A DNA stretch of 64,000 bases from contig OX578147.1 of the NCBI GenBank assembly GCA_951213105.1, positions 130,874,822 through 130,938,821 of the forward strand, written 5' to 3'. Numbering within the stretch: position 1 is the stretch's first letter; each line of letters starts with the position of its first letter. This DNA is from Amaurobius ferox (taxonomy: Eukaryota > Arthropoda > Arachnida > Araneae > Amaurobiidae). The position numbers and the translations under genes were made by a program. Under the pieces are notes generated by a model. It ran no database searches. It saw nothing but the letters and a program-made list of their open reading frames with translations, and was not told the origin of the DNA. Positions 1 through 11,152 of the stretch are shown here, in pieces.

Positions 1-760
1 GATTTAGCGTCATTTTTATCCATTTGGCGAGCTTTTTGTTAATTTGGCAACATTCCGCCAAATTCGTCGCCAAAATCTCGCCAACCGTTATGCACAAAGA
101 AATAAGTTATTCTTACAGCAGATAAATGACTACTGGCGTTCAAATATAAAAGTATTGCTCAAAGTATATTTTTTCATGAATGGAACGAGCTAGTTCCACG
201 AGAATGATGTCACCCAATTTATCGCATGGTATTACATATGAAAAGTGAACATGTTTCTCAATAGAAAATATTTTTTTTTATTTTATATGACTTTTTGATA
301 ATTGTTTTGAAAAATGCGCAATATCTCGAGAACGGTTCATGTTAGCGTTTTAAAAGTTACGTCAATCGTTTTCTAATGAAAAATTACATAAGAAATGTTT
401 ATTTGCGTAACTTTATTAGTGGTTTTTAATTTTTTGACGATTTATTCAAAATTTCACTCGAAAATTTAGGGGGGTTCTGAACATTCCATTGCAAATAAAA
501 ACAATAGGCTTCCAGTGTTTACGAATTGTGATTTTTGTACAAAATTTCGTTCGAATCGGCCCATTCGTTCGTCAGTTATCGTCTCCACAGACTCACTGAC
601 ACACACACACACATACTTTCACACACACACAGACATCACTTCAAAAATGTTTGATTCGTGATCAGGGATGTTTGAAACGTGCTCTCCCGTCGAAAACTCG
701 AATTCGAATTTTCGACCGCGTCACAATACTTTCCTCATACATTATATATATAAGGAAAGT
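1..760 (+). mobile_element. (CA)n-cored element, family 1, unit 1
   Basis: A non-autonomous repeat unit, truncated by the window start. It shows the TTGGCGA cluster (about 25-85), the AATATCTCGAGAACGG motif (about 320), a tract like AATCGGCCCATTCG at 550, a short (CA)n around 600-635, and a 3' hairpin with arms ACTTTCCT and AGGAAAGT at 728-760. The order subterminal motif, microsatellite, 3' hairpin is that described for Helentron-associated elements (DINE-1/HINE). I see no coding capacity; apparent frames cross the microsatellite. Confidence 0.75.
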
Positions 761-1489
761 AATAGGTTTTTCGTATAGTAAATACTTATATTCTTTCCAA
801 GATAATGAATTTTTGACAATTAGTCGTCATTTTCATTGATTTAGCCTCATTTTTATACATTTGGCGAGATTTTCGTTAATTTGGCAGCATTACAAAAAGT
901 CGCCAAGTTGGCGATATTCCGCCAAATTTGCCGCCAAAATCTCGTCAAGCGTTATGGACGAAGAAATAAGTTGTCCTTACAGCAGATAAATGACTATTGG
1001 CGTTCAAATACAAAAGTATTACTCAAAGTATATATTTTCATGAATGGAACGAGCTAGATCCACGAGAATGATGTCACCCAATTTATAACATGGTATTACA
1101 TATGAAAAGTGAACATGTTTCTCAATAGGAAATATTTTTTTTTCATTTTATATGACTTTTCAATAATTTTTTTGAAAAATGTGCAATATCTCGAGAACGG
1201 TTCATGTTAGCGTTCTAATATTTATGTCAATCGTTTTCTAATAAAAAATTACATAAGAAATGTCTATTTGCGTAACTTTATTAGTGGTTTTGATTTTTTG
1301 AAGATTTTTTCAAAATTTTATTCGAAAATTTAGGAGGGTTCTGAACATTCGATTACGTATAAAAACAATAGGCTTCCAGTGTTTACGGATTGTAATTTTT
1401 GTACCAAATTTGGTTCGAATCGGTCCATTCGTTCGTTAGTTATCGTCTCCACAGACTCACTGACACACACACACACACACACACACATA

Positions 1490-1542
<53 letters not shown>

Positions 1543-1684
1543 ACACACACACACAGACATCACTTCAAAAATGTTTGATTCGTGATCAGAGATGCTTGAA
1601 ACGTGCTCTCCCGTCGAAAACTCGATTTCGAATTTTCGACCCCGTCACAATACTTTCCTTATACATTATGTATATAAGGGAAGT
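761..1684 (+). mobile_element. (CA)n-cored element, family 1, unit 2
   Basis: This unit follows unit 1 directly at the 3' hairpin. It begins at AATAGGTTTTT rather than at the family 5' end TCTGATGTGGGC, so about 70 bp of 5' end is absent at the junction. It carries the perfect palindrome TCGCCAAGTTGGCGA at 900-914, a long (CA)n tract at about 1463-1555 and the terminal hairpin at 1652-1684. Confidence 0.78.
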
Positions 1685-2379
1685 AAAAATAGGTTTTTCT
1701 TATAGTAGATACTAATATTCTTTCCACGATATTGAATTTTCGACAATAAGTGGTCATTTTCATTGATTCAGCGTCATTTTTTTCCATTTGGCGAGATTTT
1801 CGTTAATTTGGCAACATTTCAAAAAGTCGCCAAGTTGGCGACATTCCGCCAATTTTGTCGCCAAAATCTCGCCAAGCGTTATGGACGAAGAAATAAGTTA
1901 TTCTTACAGCAGATAAATGATTATTGGCGTTCAAATACAAAAGTATTACTCAAAGTATCTTTTTTCATGAATGGAACAAGCTAGATCTACGAGAATGATG
2001 TCACCCAATTTATCGCATGGTATTACATATGAAAAGTGAACATGTTTCTCAACAAGTTCGCACAGATTTTTTTTCAATTTTATATGACTTTTTGATATTT
2101 TTTTTTAAAATGTGCAATATCTCGAGAACGGTTCATTTTAGCGTTCTAAAATTTATGTCAATCGTTTTCTAATGAAAAATTACATAAGAAATGTCTATAT
2201 GCGTAACTTTATTAGTGGTTTTGATTTTTTGACGATTTTTTCAAATTTTCATTCGAAAATTTAGGGGGGTTCTGAACATTCGATTGCGTATAAAAACAAT
2301 AGGCTTCCAGTGTTTACGGATTGTGATTTTTGTACCAAATTTGGTTCGAATCGGTCCATTCGTTCGTCAGTTATCGTCT

Positions 2380-2427
<48 letters not shown>

Positions 2428-2432
2428 ACATA

Positions 2433-2470
<38 letters not shown>

Positions 2471-2595
2471 TCACTTCAAAAATGTTTGATTCGTGATCAG
2501 GGATGCTTGAAACGTGCTCTCCCGTCGAAAACTCGAATTCGAATTTTCGACCCCGTCACAATACTTTCCTTATACATTATGTATATAAGGAAAGT
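1685..2595 (+). mobile_element. (CA)n-cored element, family 1, unit 3
   Basis: The third head-to-tail unit has the same truncated start as unit 2 (AAAAATAGGTTTTTC). Its microsatellite at about 2382-2466 contains an interrupting TACTTTCA. The 3' hairpin is at 2563-2595 and is followed after five A residues by the full 5' end of the next element, so elements here are joined end to end. Confidence 0.78.
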
Positions 2596-2600
2596 AAAAA

Positions 2601-3121
2601 TCTGATGTGGGCAGCACATGCCTTTTCCTGCAGACTTATATCCACGTTCTCTTTATTTTAATTAAATTTATTTCACTTTTAATTCAATTTTCGTTCTCAT
2701 TCGGTAACCGGACTTATTTTTAAAGGTGGCGTAGAGAAAATACGGAAAACTATAATATCTCGAGAACGGCTAGTCCTATTGTAATGGGGTTGATCTTATT
2801 ATTTTCGTCGTTAAAAATTACGTATTAAACGAGCATTTACTGGATATATTTGAGTATACCTAGTTCTTTAGTTTAGATTTGGACGATTTTTGCGGGCCAT
2901 TTTGCAAAAAAAGGCAGGTTATTTTTTTTCGACTCGTACCAAAATCTAATCAGCACCAGGGTAACCCACAAGTGACTCTTCTACCGAATTTTGTGAAATT
3001 CGGTCCAGTAGTTTTTTCAGTTAGAGTGGATACAAGCTTTTGCGGGCCATTTCGCAAAAAAAGGCGAGTTCTTTTATTCCAAATCGTACCCAAAAATAAT
3101 CAGCACCAGACTCGCTCACAA
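2601..3121 (+). mobile_element. (CAGA)n-cored element, family 2, 3'-truncated
   Basis: It begins TCTGATGTGGGCAGCACATG, sharing its 5' end with family 1, then diverges. It carries AATATCTCGAGAACGG at about 2754 and two tandem modules of the type CGGGCCATTT...GAAATTCGGTCCAG. In this copy it is cut after 3121, and the microsatellite and hairpin seen at 6775-6955 are missing. Confidence 0.7.
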
Positions 3122-3446
3122 GGGAATCTATATAAATAAAATTCAAAATTTGTTTGTGTGTCTGTCTCATCATCACGGGAGAACGGCTGACAGAATTTCA
3201 TCCAATATTGTGGGTAGCCGTGAATTACTGCAACTTAAATTTAATCCATGGTTCGAATTTCTAGCACCAGCGGTTATCGAGTTATTAATATAAAACGAAC
3301 CTCCCATTGAAATAGCATTATGCGAACAATATTTTTATCACCCATTTTTTTGAAGAAGCGTATATCATGTTTCTAGGCAACGGAATTAAATCCAATTGAT
3401 CCAGCAGACGATTTTATTAAATCTATTTCGATTTAAATAATAAAAA
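3122..3446 (-). mobile_element. Fragment of the CTAGCAG family (family 3)
   Basis: Read on the minus strand this matches parts of the elements at 54-60 kb: a 5' part with AATCGTCTGC and TTGCTAAGCGACATGATAT-like sequence, then a 3' end with CGTTCTCCCGTGATGATG, a short CAGA-type tract and the terminal TTTTATTTATATAGA. The middle of the family consensus is deleted. It lies only between the two large duplication copies, so it arrived independently of, or after, the duplicated block. Confidence 0.65.
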
Positions 3447-4349
3447 TCTGATGTGGGCAACACATGACTTTCCTTATATAATGCAATGAATTTACTACAT
3501 TTACAGTTTAAAAAAATGTTATTCTTATAGTAGATACTTACATTCTTTCCAAGATATTGAAATTTCTTCAATTAGTCGTCATTTCCATTGATTTAGCGTC
3601 ATTTTTATCCATTTGGCGAGCTTTTTGTTAATTTGGCAACATTCCGCCAAATTCGTCGCCAAAATCTCGCCAACCGTTATGCACAAAGAAATAAGTTATT
3701 CTTACAGCAGATAAATGACTACTGGCGTTCAAATATAAAAGTATTGCTCAAAGTATATTTTTTCATGAATGGAACGAGCTAGTTCCACGAGAATGATGTC
3801 ACCCAATTTATCGCATGGTATTACATATGAAAAGTGAACATGTTTCTCAATAGAAAATATTTTTTTTTATTTTATATGACTTTTTGATAATTGTTTTGAA
3901 AAATGCGCAATATCTCGAGAACGGTTCATGTTAGCGTTTTAAAAGTTACGTCAATCGTTTTCTAATGAAAAATTACATAAGAAATGTTTATTTGCGTAAC
4001 TTTATTAGTGGTTTTTAATTTTTTGACGATTTATTCAAAATTTCACTCGAAAATTTAGGGGGGTTCTGAACATTCCATTGCAAATAAAAACAATAGGCTT
4101 CCAGTGTTTACGAATTGTGATTTTTGTACAAAATTTCGTTCGAATCGGCCCATTCGTTCGTCAGTTATCGTCTCCACAGACTCACTGACACACACACACA
4201 CATACTTTCACACACACACAGACATCACTTCAAAAATGTTTGATTCGTGATCAGGGATGTTTGAAACGTGCTCTCCCGTCGAAAACTCGAATTCGAATTT
4301 TCGACCGCGTCACAATACTTTCCTCATACATTATATATATAAGGAAAGT
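3447..4349 (+). mobile_element. (CA)n-cored element, family 1, with intact 5' end
   Basis: It starts with TCTGATGTGGGCAACACATG preceded by an A-run. The subterminal ACTTTCCTTATATAA at about 3468 is repeated in the 3' hairpin at 4317-4349, giving a pair of subterminal inverted repeats. From 3590 it is the same as 1-760. It is the first unit of the second array and shows what unit 1 of the first array looks like upstream of the window. Confidence 0.8.
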
Positions 4350-5078
4350 AATAGGTTTTTCGTATAGTAAATACTTATATTCTTTCCAAGATAATGAATT
4401 TTTGACAATTAGTCGTCATTTTCATTGATTTAGCCTCATTTTTATACATTTGGCGAGATTTTCGTTAATTTGGCAGCATTACAAAAAGTCGCCAAGTTGG
4501 CGATATTCCGCCAAATTTGCCGCCAAAATCTCGTCAAGCGTTATGGACGAAGAAATAAGTTGTCCTTACAGCAGATAAATGACTATTGGCGTTCAAATAC
4601 AAAAGTATTACTCAAAGTATATATTTTCATGAATGGAACGAGCTAGATCCACGAGAATGATGTCACCCAATTTATAACATGGTATTACATATGAAAAGTG
4701 AACATGTTTCTCAATAGGAAATATTTTTTTTTCATTTTATATGACTTTTCAATAATTTTTTTGAAAAATGTGCAATATCTCGAGAACGGTTCATGTTAGC
4801 GTTCTAATATTTATGTCAATCGTTTTCTAATAAAAAATTACATAAGAAATGTCTATTTGCGTAACTTTATTAGTGGTTTTGATTTTTTGAAGATTTTTTC
4901 AAAATTTTATTCGAAAATTTAGGAGGGTTCTGAACATTCGATTACGTATAAAAACAATAGGCTTCCAGTGTTTACGGATTGTAATTTTTGTACCAAATTT
5001 GGTTCGAATCGGTCCATTCGTTCGTTAGTTATCGTCTCCACAGACTCACTGACACACACACACACACACACACACATA

Positions 5079-5117
<39 letters not shown>

Positions 5118-5259
5118 ACACACACACACAGACATCACTTCAAAAATGTTTGATTCGTGATCAGAGATGCTTGAAACGTGCTCTCCCGTCGAAAACTCGA
5201 TTTCGAATTTTCGACCCCGTCACAATACTTTCCTTATACATTATGTATATAAGGGAAGT
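4350..5259 (+). mobile_element. (CA)n-cored element, family 1, array unit
   Basis: The counterpart of 761-1684, with the same 5'-deleted junction at AATAGGTTTTT. Its (CA)n tract is 14 bp shorter than in the first copy. The hairpin ends the unit at 5227-5259. Confidence 0.78.
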
Positions 5260-5954
5260 AAAAATAGGTTTTTCTTATAGTAGATACTAATATTCTTTCC
5301 ACGATATTGAATTTTCGACAATAAGTGGTCATTTTCATTGATTCAGCGTCATTTTTTTCCATTTGGCGAGATTTTCGTTAATTTGGCAACATTTCAAAAA
5401 GTCGCCAAGTTGGCGACATTCCGCCAATTTTGTCGCCAAAATCTCGCCAAGCGTTATGGACGAAGAAATAAGTTATTCTTACAGCAGATAAATGATTATT
5501 GGCGTTCAAATACAAAAGTATTACTCAAAGTATCTTTTTTCATGAATGGAACAAGCTAGATCTACGAGAATGATGTCACCCAATTTATCGCATGGTATTA
5601 CATATGAAAAGTGAACATGTTTCTCAACAAGTTCGCACAGATTTTTTTTCAATTTTATATGACTTTTTGATATTTTTTTTTTAAATGTGCAATATCTCGA
5701 GAACGGTTCATTTTAGCGTTCTAAAATTTATGTCAATCGTTTTCTAATGAAAAATTACATAAGAAATGTCTATATGCGTAACTTTATTAGTGGTTTTGAT
5801 TTTTTGACGATTTTTTCAAATTTTCATTCGAAAATTTAGGGGGGTTCTGAACATTCGATTGCGTATAAAAACAATAGGCTTCCAGTGTTTACGGATTGTG
5901 ATTTTTGTACCAAATTTGGTTCGAATCGGTCCATTCGTTCGTCAGTTATCGTCT

Positions 5955-6010
<56 letters not shown>

Positions 6011-6015
6011 ACATA

Positions 6016-6053
<38 letters not shown>

Positions 6054-6178
6054 TCACTTCAAAAATGTTTGATTCGTGATCAGGGATGCTTGAAACGTGC
6101 TCTCCCGTCGAAAACTCGAATTCGAATTTTCGACCCCGTCACAATACTTTCCTTATACATTATGTATATAAGGAAAGT
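5260..6178 (+). mobile_element. (CA)n-cored element, family 1, array unit
   Basis: The counterpart of 1685-2595. Its (CA)n tract is longer than in the first copy and there is a one-base change in the T-run near 5675. The hairpin is at 6146-6178, followed by AAAAA and the start of the family 2 element. Confidence 0.78.
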
Positions 6179-6183
6179 AAAAA

Positions 6184-6955
6184 TCTGATGTGGGCAGCAC
6201 ATGCCTTTTCCTGCAGACTTATATCCACGTTCTCTTTATTTTAATTAAATTTATTTCACTTTTAATTCAATTTTCGTTCTCATTCGGTAACCGGACTTAT
6301 TTTTAAAGGTGGCGTAGAGAAAATACGGAAAACTATAATATCTCGAGAACGGCTAGTCCTATTGTAATGGGGTTGATCTTATTATTTTCGTCGTTAAAAA
6401 TTACGTATTAAACGAGCATTTACTGGATATATTTGAGTATACCTAGTTCTTTAGTTTAGATTTGGACGATTTTTGCGGGCCATTTTGCAAAAAAAGGCAG
6501 GTTATTTTTTTTCGACTCGTACCAAAATCTAATCAGCACCAGGGTAACCCACAAGTGACTCTTCTACCGAATTTTGTGAAATTCGGTCCAGTAGTTTTTT
6601 CAGTTAGAGTGGATACAAGCTTTTGCGGGCCATTTCGCAAAAAAAGGCGAGTTCTTTTATTCCAAATCGTACCCAAAAATAATCAGCACCAGACTCGCTC
6701 ACAAGTGACTTACCTACCAAATTTTGTGAAATTCGGTCCATTAGTTTTTTTAGTTAGAGTGGATACAAAATCTGCACAGACAGACAGACACACAGACAGA
6801 CAGACACACAGACACACACACAGACGTCACGCTAAAAATGGTTTTTTCGTATTCTAGAGGTCTCGAAACGTGTAGATCCGTCGAAAACTCGAGTTGCGAT
6901 TTTCGACAGGATTCCAATACTTTCCCTATACATTACCATGTATTGCAGGGAAAGT
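6184..6955 (+). mobile_element. (CAGA)n-cored element, family 2, complete
   Basis: A complete copy of about 772 bp. It begins TCTGATGTGGGCAGCACATG and contains AATATCTCGAGAACGG (about 6338), three GAAATTCGGTCCA-type modules, a mixed CAGA/CACA microsatellite at about 6775-6825, then CTCGAAACGTG and TCGAAAACTCGA. It ends in a hairpin with arms ACTTTCCCT and AGGGAAAGT at 6919-6955. The arms are those of family 1 with one compensated base pair change (C:G for T:A region), which suggests the hairpin is under structural constraint. No protein is encoded. Confidence 0.78.
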
Positions 6956-7060
6956 AAAATGCATATACATATAAATTTTATCGGAATTTCATTTTCGACT
7001 GGATTATGTCTATAGTATAAACATTACTTGTAATATATGAACTTTATATATAAAGAACCT

Positions 7061-7517
7061 TGCTGTCTCAATCTAGAATCAAACCATGGATCTCCGTAAT
7101 GGCCAACCGACGCTCTATCGCTGGGGTGGAAGTGTAAATAAAAGCTCTTATGGTCAAAGTAGAATCTGCATTCTCCACCCTTTAATGTCAGATTGACGTA
7201 CAACTGATAATCTGATTGACCACTTCCTGCTCTTTTTAACATCGGGTTAGCCTTCTGGTGTCATTTGTATCCTCCAGGTCAGCTTCTTGCCGTGGTCGTT
7301 GTCCTCCCAATTTAAAATTGACCCTTAATATCCCAGAATCCACTGAATCTGTACTAGTCATATTAGGGTCACTTTCAGACCTCAGATATCTTTGCACTTA
7401 CTTACAGGTTTGATCTATTTGGGCGCCACTGTAATGAACCCTGCTGCTCTAATCCTGAATCGAACTACTGATATTCGTACTGACCAAAAGACGTTCTATT
7501 GTTGAACTACTGGGGCG
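7061..7517 (-). mobile_element. tRNA-derived SINE composite (tRNA-body-tRNA)
   Basis: Two tRNA-like blocks on the minus strand (about 7441-7517 and 7061-7128) flank a ~310 bp body. Each has a D-arm-like GTAGCTCAA...AGAGCGTCGG (A-box region) and a T-arm-like GGTTCGATTC (B box), both eroded here. The same tRNA-body-tRNA order occurs at 21.5-22.06 kb and 48.57-49.43 kb, so the composite is a real repeat rather than chance adjacency. It could also be part of a longer tandem tRNA-SINE. Confidence 0.65.
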
Positions 7518-7731
7518 GAATTAGGAGGTCTTGTAGTGGAGATGGACTCTGCATATTTCTCGGCAAATTGCATGCGATTTAATTTACCTCTGATTTCTGC
7601 TTTGTGATTGAGTATTAGTTCAACTACTTTGATCGTAAGTTCATAGTGATATTCATTGTTTAATGATAGTACTTTAAAAAGTGTGCTTCATATCTCTATT
7701 ACGGAGAAAATGTTTGAAACAGTTCATTATT

Positions 7732-7856
7732 ACTTTCCTTATATACATAATGTATAAGGAAAGTATTGTGACGGGGTCGAAAATTCGAATTCGAGTTTTC
7801 GACGGGAGAGCACGTTTCAAGCATCCCTGATCACGAATCAAACATTTTTGAAGTGA

Positions 7857-7906
<50 letters not shown>

Positions 7907-8703
7907 TATGTGTGTGTGTGTGTCAGTGGGTCTGTGGAGACGATAACTGACGAACGAGTGGACCGATTCGAACCAAATTTGGTACAAAAATCACAATCTG
8001 TAAACACTGGAAGCCTATTGTTTTTATACACAATCGAATGTTCAGAACCCCCCTAAATTTTCGAATGAAATTTTGAAAAAATCGTCAAAAAATCAAAACC
8101 AATATTAAAGTTACGCAAATAGACATTTCTAATGTAATTTTTCATTAGAAAACGATTGACATAAATTTTAGAACGCTAACATGAACCGTTCTCGAGATAT
8201 TGCACATTTTTCAAAAAAATTATCAAAAAGTCATATAAAATAGAAAAAAAATATTTCCGATTGAGAAACATATTCACTTTTCATATATAATATCATGCGA
8301 TAAATTGGGTGACATCATTCTCGTGGATCTAGCTCGTTCCATTCATGAAAAAAGATACTTTGAGTAATACTTTTGCATTTGAACGCCAATTTATCTGCTG
8401 TAAGAACAACTTATTTCTTCGTCCATAACGCTTGGCGAGATTTTGGCGACGAAATTGGCGGAATGTCGCCAACTTGGCGACTTTTTCAAATGTTGACGAA
8501 ATTTTTTGAAATGTTGACAAATTAACGAAAATCTCGCCAAATGGGTAAAAATGACTCTAAATCAATGAAAATGACGACTAATTGTCGAAAAATATCTTGG
8601 AAAGGATATTAGTATCTACTAGAAGAAAAACCTATTTATTTTACTCTAAAAGTAGTAAATTCATTTCATTATATAAGGAAAGTCATGTGTTGCCCACATC
8701 AGA
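7732..8703 (-). mobile_element. (CA)n-cored element, family 1, full length
   Basis: A complete minus-strand copy (~972 bp). On the plus strand it opens with the hairpin ACTTTCCTTATATACATAA...AAGGAAAGT, then CGACGGGAGAGCACG, (TG)n at about 7858-7922, the AATCGGTCC-type module, TCTCGAGATATTGC, the TTGGCGA cluster at about 8430-8535, and closes with CCCACATCAGA and a T-run. The microsatellite reads TG here because of orientation. Confidence 0.8.
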
Positions 8704-9391
8704 TTTTTTTTGTAAGGAACCGTATAACTGACCGAGCATCTTCATCATCATTATCATTCACCTCATAACAAGATATATTCCAGATTAGCTTTCTACCTAT
8801 CTTTGGCTTTCTACGAGAAGTTCTACCTGTTATCAACTGTATTGTTTTATATCAAATATTTATTTTGTTCATCATTTTTCTCTCTGATAGTAATTGCGAT
8901 AGAAATAGGATTAAACACTAGGGAGTATATTTATAAGAGAAAGTCGAGTGTAGACTCTTACTCCAAGTATTTTTAAAAAAGCTTGAGCTGCGTTTATAAG
9001 CACAAATAAGACAGTGCTGCATTTTTGTCTTATTTGTGCTTCTATGCGTTAATTAACGTTTCCTTATCCTTTGCACAAAGTGTGTTTTACTTATTGATTT
9101 CCAAGTATTTTATTTAGTATCCTAATTTAAATATATGGTTCTAACATAGGTAATTGTTTTATTGAGCATGTTATATGTAACAGCACGAATAATCACGTGC
9201 ATCTAAGAACGTTACATCATCAACGCTTGACTGGTTTAATGGCCATTTACTGTCATGAGGCGTAGATATATTGATCAACAACTTACGACATATACGCATC
9301 AACATCCGTTATCGGTGCCGGCTCTATATTTGGGTGAATCCAAATCACTGACACGTAACCATTAACGTCTATTATCATAGTCGATATTTTT
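8704..9391. other. Unassigned AT-rich interval
   Basis: No convincing coding frame or known repeat. A direct repeat of AGCACAAATAAGACA-like sequence (8998-9015 and its inverse near 9027-9042) forms a short imperfect inverted repeat. Otherwise I see nothing here. Confidence 0.4.
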
Positions 9392-9529
9392 ACTTTCCTT
9401 ATATACATAATGTATAAGGAAAGTATTGTGACGGGGTCGAAAATTCGAAACCGAGTTTTCGACGGGAGAGCACGTTTCAAGCATCCCTGATCACGAATCA
9501 AACATTTTTGAAGTGATGTCTGTGTGTGT

Positions 9530-9586
<57 letters not shown>

Positions 9587-10373
9587 TATGTGTGTGTGTG
9601 TGTGTCAGCGAGTCTTTGGAGACGATAACTGAAGAACGAATGGACCGATTCGAACCAAATTTGGTATAAAAATCACAATCCGTAAACACTGGAAGCCTAT
9701 TGTTTTTATACGTAACCGAATGTACAGAACCGCCCTAAATTTTAGAATAAAATTTCGAAAAAATCGTCAAAAAATCAAAACCGCTAATAAAGTTACGCAA
9801 ATAGACATTTCTTATGTAATTTTTCATTAGAAAACGATTGACATAAATTTTAGAACGCTAACATAAACCGTTCTCGAGATATTGCACATTTTTCAAATAA
9901 AGTATTAAAAAGTCATATAATATGAAACAAAAATATTTCCTATTGAGAAACATGTTCACTTTTCATATGTAATACCATGCGATAAATTGGGTGACATCAT
10001 TCTCGTGGATTTAGCTCGTTCCATTCATGAAAAAAGATACTTTAAGTAATACTTTTGTATTTGAACGCCAATAGTCATTTATCTGCTGTAAGAACAACTT
10101 ATTTCTTCGTCCATAACACTTGGCGAGATTTTGGCAACGAATTTGGCGGAATGTCGCCAACTTGGCGACTTTTTGAAATGTTGCCAAATTAACGAAAATC
10201 TCGCCAAATGGATAAAAATGACGCTAAATCAATGAAAATGACGACTAATTGTCGAAAATTCAATATCTTGGAAAGAATATTAGTATCTACTATAAGAAAA
10301 ACCTATTTTTTTACTGTAAAAGTAGTAAATTCATTACATTATATAAGGAAAGTCATGTGTTGCACACATCAGA
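9392..10373 (-). mobile_element. (CA)n-cored element, family 1, full length
   Basis: A second complete minus-strand copy (~982 bp), hairpin at 9392-9424, long (TG)n at about 9519-9605, TTGGCGA cluster at about 10120-10205 and 5' end at CACACATCAGA. It lies 0.7 kb from the copy at 7732-8703 in the same orientation, but with unrelated DNA between, so this pair is dispersed rather than a direct array. Confidence 0.8.
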
Positions 10374-10539
10374 TTTTTTTATTCAATAACAATAATGCGA
10401 ATAATCAAAATTAGCTTAAGTCAATGACATATTCATGTAAATTATTCATAATTATCAAAAATAGCAACAGCTAATTACACATCAATTGTTTCTATAAGAA
10501 ACCACCAAGATATTATTCAATTCACATATAAACTATTTT

Positions 10540-10800
10540 TCATATTTCAATATCAAAGTAATGATAATTTACTTCGCTCACATTTAAATGTAGTCCATAG
10601 TTCGGTTTCTAGATCCAGGGGTTATCGAGATATTAATACAAAACGAATCTCTCATAGAGATAGCATTATGCAGACGATATTTTTTATCGCCAATTTTTTT
10701 GAAGAAATATATATCATGTTGCTTAGTAACTGAATTAAATCCAATATATTTATACAGCAGACGATTTTACCAAACATCTTTCGATTTAAGTAATGAAAAA
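10540..10800 (-). mobile_element. Family 3 (CTAGCAG) fragment
   Basis: Read on the minus strand the stretch has the AAATCGTCTGCTG and TTACTAAGCAACATGATAT blocks also found at 3340-3430, 55.15-55.24 kb and 57.48-57.56 kb. Neither end of the element is clear. Confidence 0.5.
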
Positions 10801-10892
10801 ATATATATGAATATAAATTTCATCGGAATTGCATTTTTGACAGGATTATGTCAATTAAGGTATAAACATTACTTATAATGTATAATCATTCA

Positions 10893-11010
10893 ATTATGAA
10901 GAACCTTTCTGCCCCAACCGGGAATTGAATCAGAGATCTAGTACTGATTAGACGACGCTCCACCAAGAACGCTCCACCAACAACGCTCTATGGATTGAGT
11001 AAATCCCCAT
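10893..11010 (-). mobile_element. tRNA-derived SINE fragment
   Basis: On the plus strand it begins GAAGAACCTTTCTGCCCCAA and contains the inverse of a T-arm (GAATTGAATC) and of AGAGCGTTGG-type sequence. ACGCTCCACCAA is duplicated about 15 bp apart, so the anticodon side is scrambled. It matches the tRNA head of the SINE at 21.5 kb. Confidence 0.5.
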
Positions 11011-11152
11011 TTGCTTAATTCCACATTAACTGTTATAATCATCTTACTTTTTCTATTGCTACTAACATGTAAAATGCTTTTACTGGAAGCTTTTTAGAGA
11101 ACAAAAGGGAAAAACACATTTACGGACAGCCATTCCTATTACGTCAATATGG

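Larger units (their letters stand above)
1..3121 (+). repeat. Segmental duplication, copy 1 (window-truncated)
   Basis: Base 1 matches base 3590 and the match continues to about 3121/6704. The offset is 3589 at first, drops to 3575 after the microsatellite near 1465-1555 and becomes 3583 after that near 2385-2465, so nearly all length change is in the (CA)n tracts. The block contains three (CA)n-cored units and the 5' half of a related element. The match stops after CTCGCTCACAAG, where copy 1 runs into an unrelated repeat. The left edge lies outside the window. Confidence 0.95.
3590..6704 (+). repeat. Segmental duplication, copy 2
   Basis: This is the second copy of the block at 1-3121, with the same internal order and almost no substitutions outside microsatellites and homopolymers. 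Unlike copy 1 its terminal element continues intact to the hairpin at 6919-6955, so copy 2 is closer to the ancestral arrangement. Possible origins are unequal crossing-over between array units or re-insertion of the whole composite. An assembly artefact at a repeat this similar cannot be excluded from sequence alone. Confidence 0.93.

Noticed and set aside
651..4428. A recurrent 60-codon frame starting MIRDQG...KRALPSK, present in many copies
   Set aside because: It spans the CGTTTCAAG block and the 3' hairpin of family 1. Conservation follows the repeat at DNA level; other copies are broken and the frame has no protein motif.
1330..6188. Long open frames with His-Thr, Cys-Val or Thr-His runs
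   Set aside because: They are translations of (CA)n/(TG)n tracts inside the repeats, found on both strands and in several frames at once.
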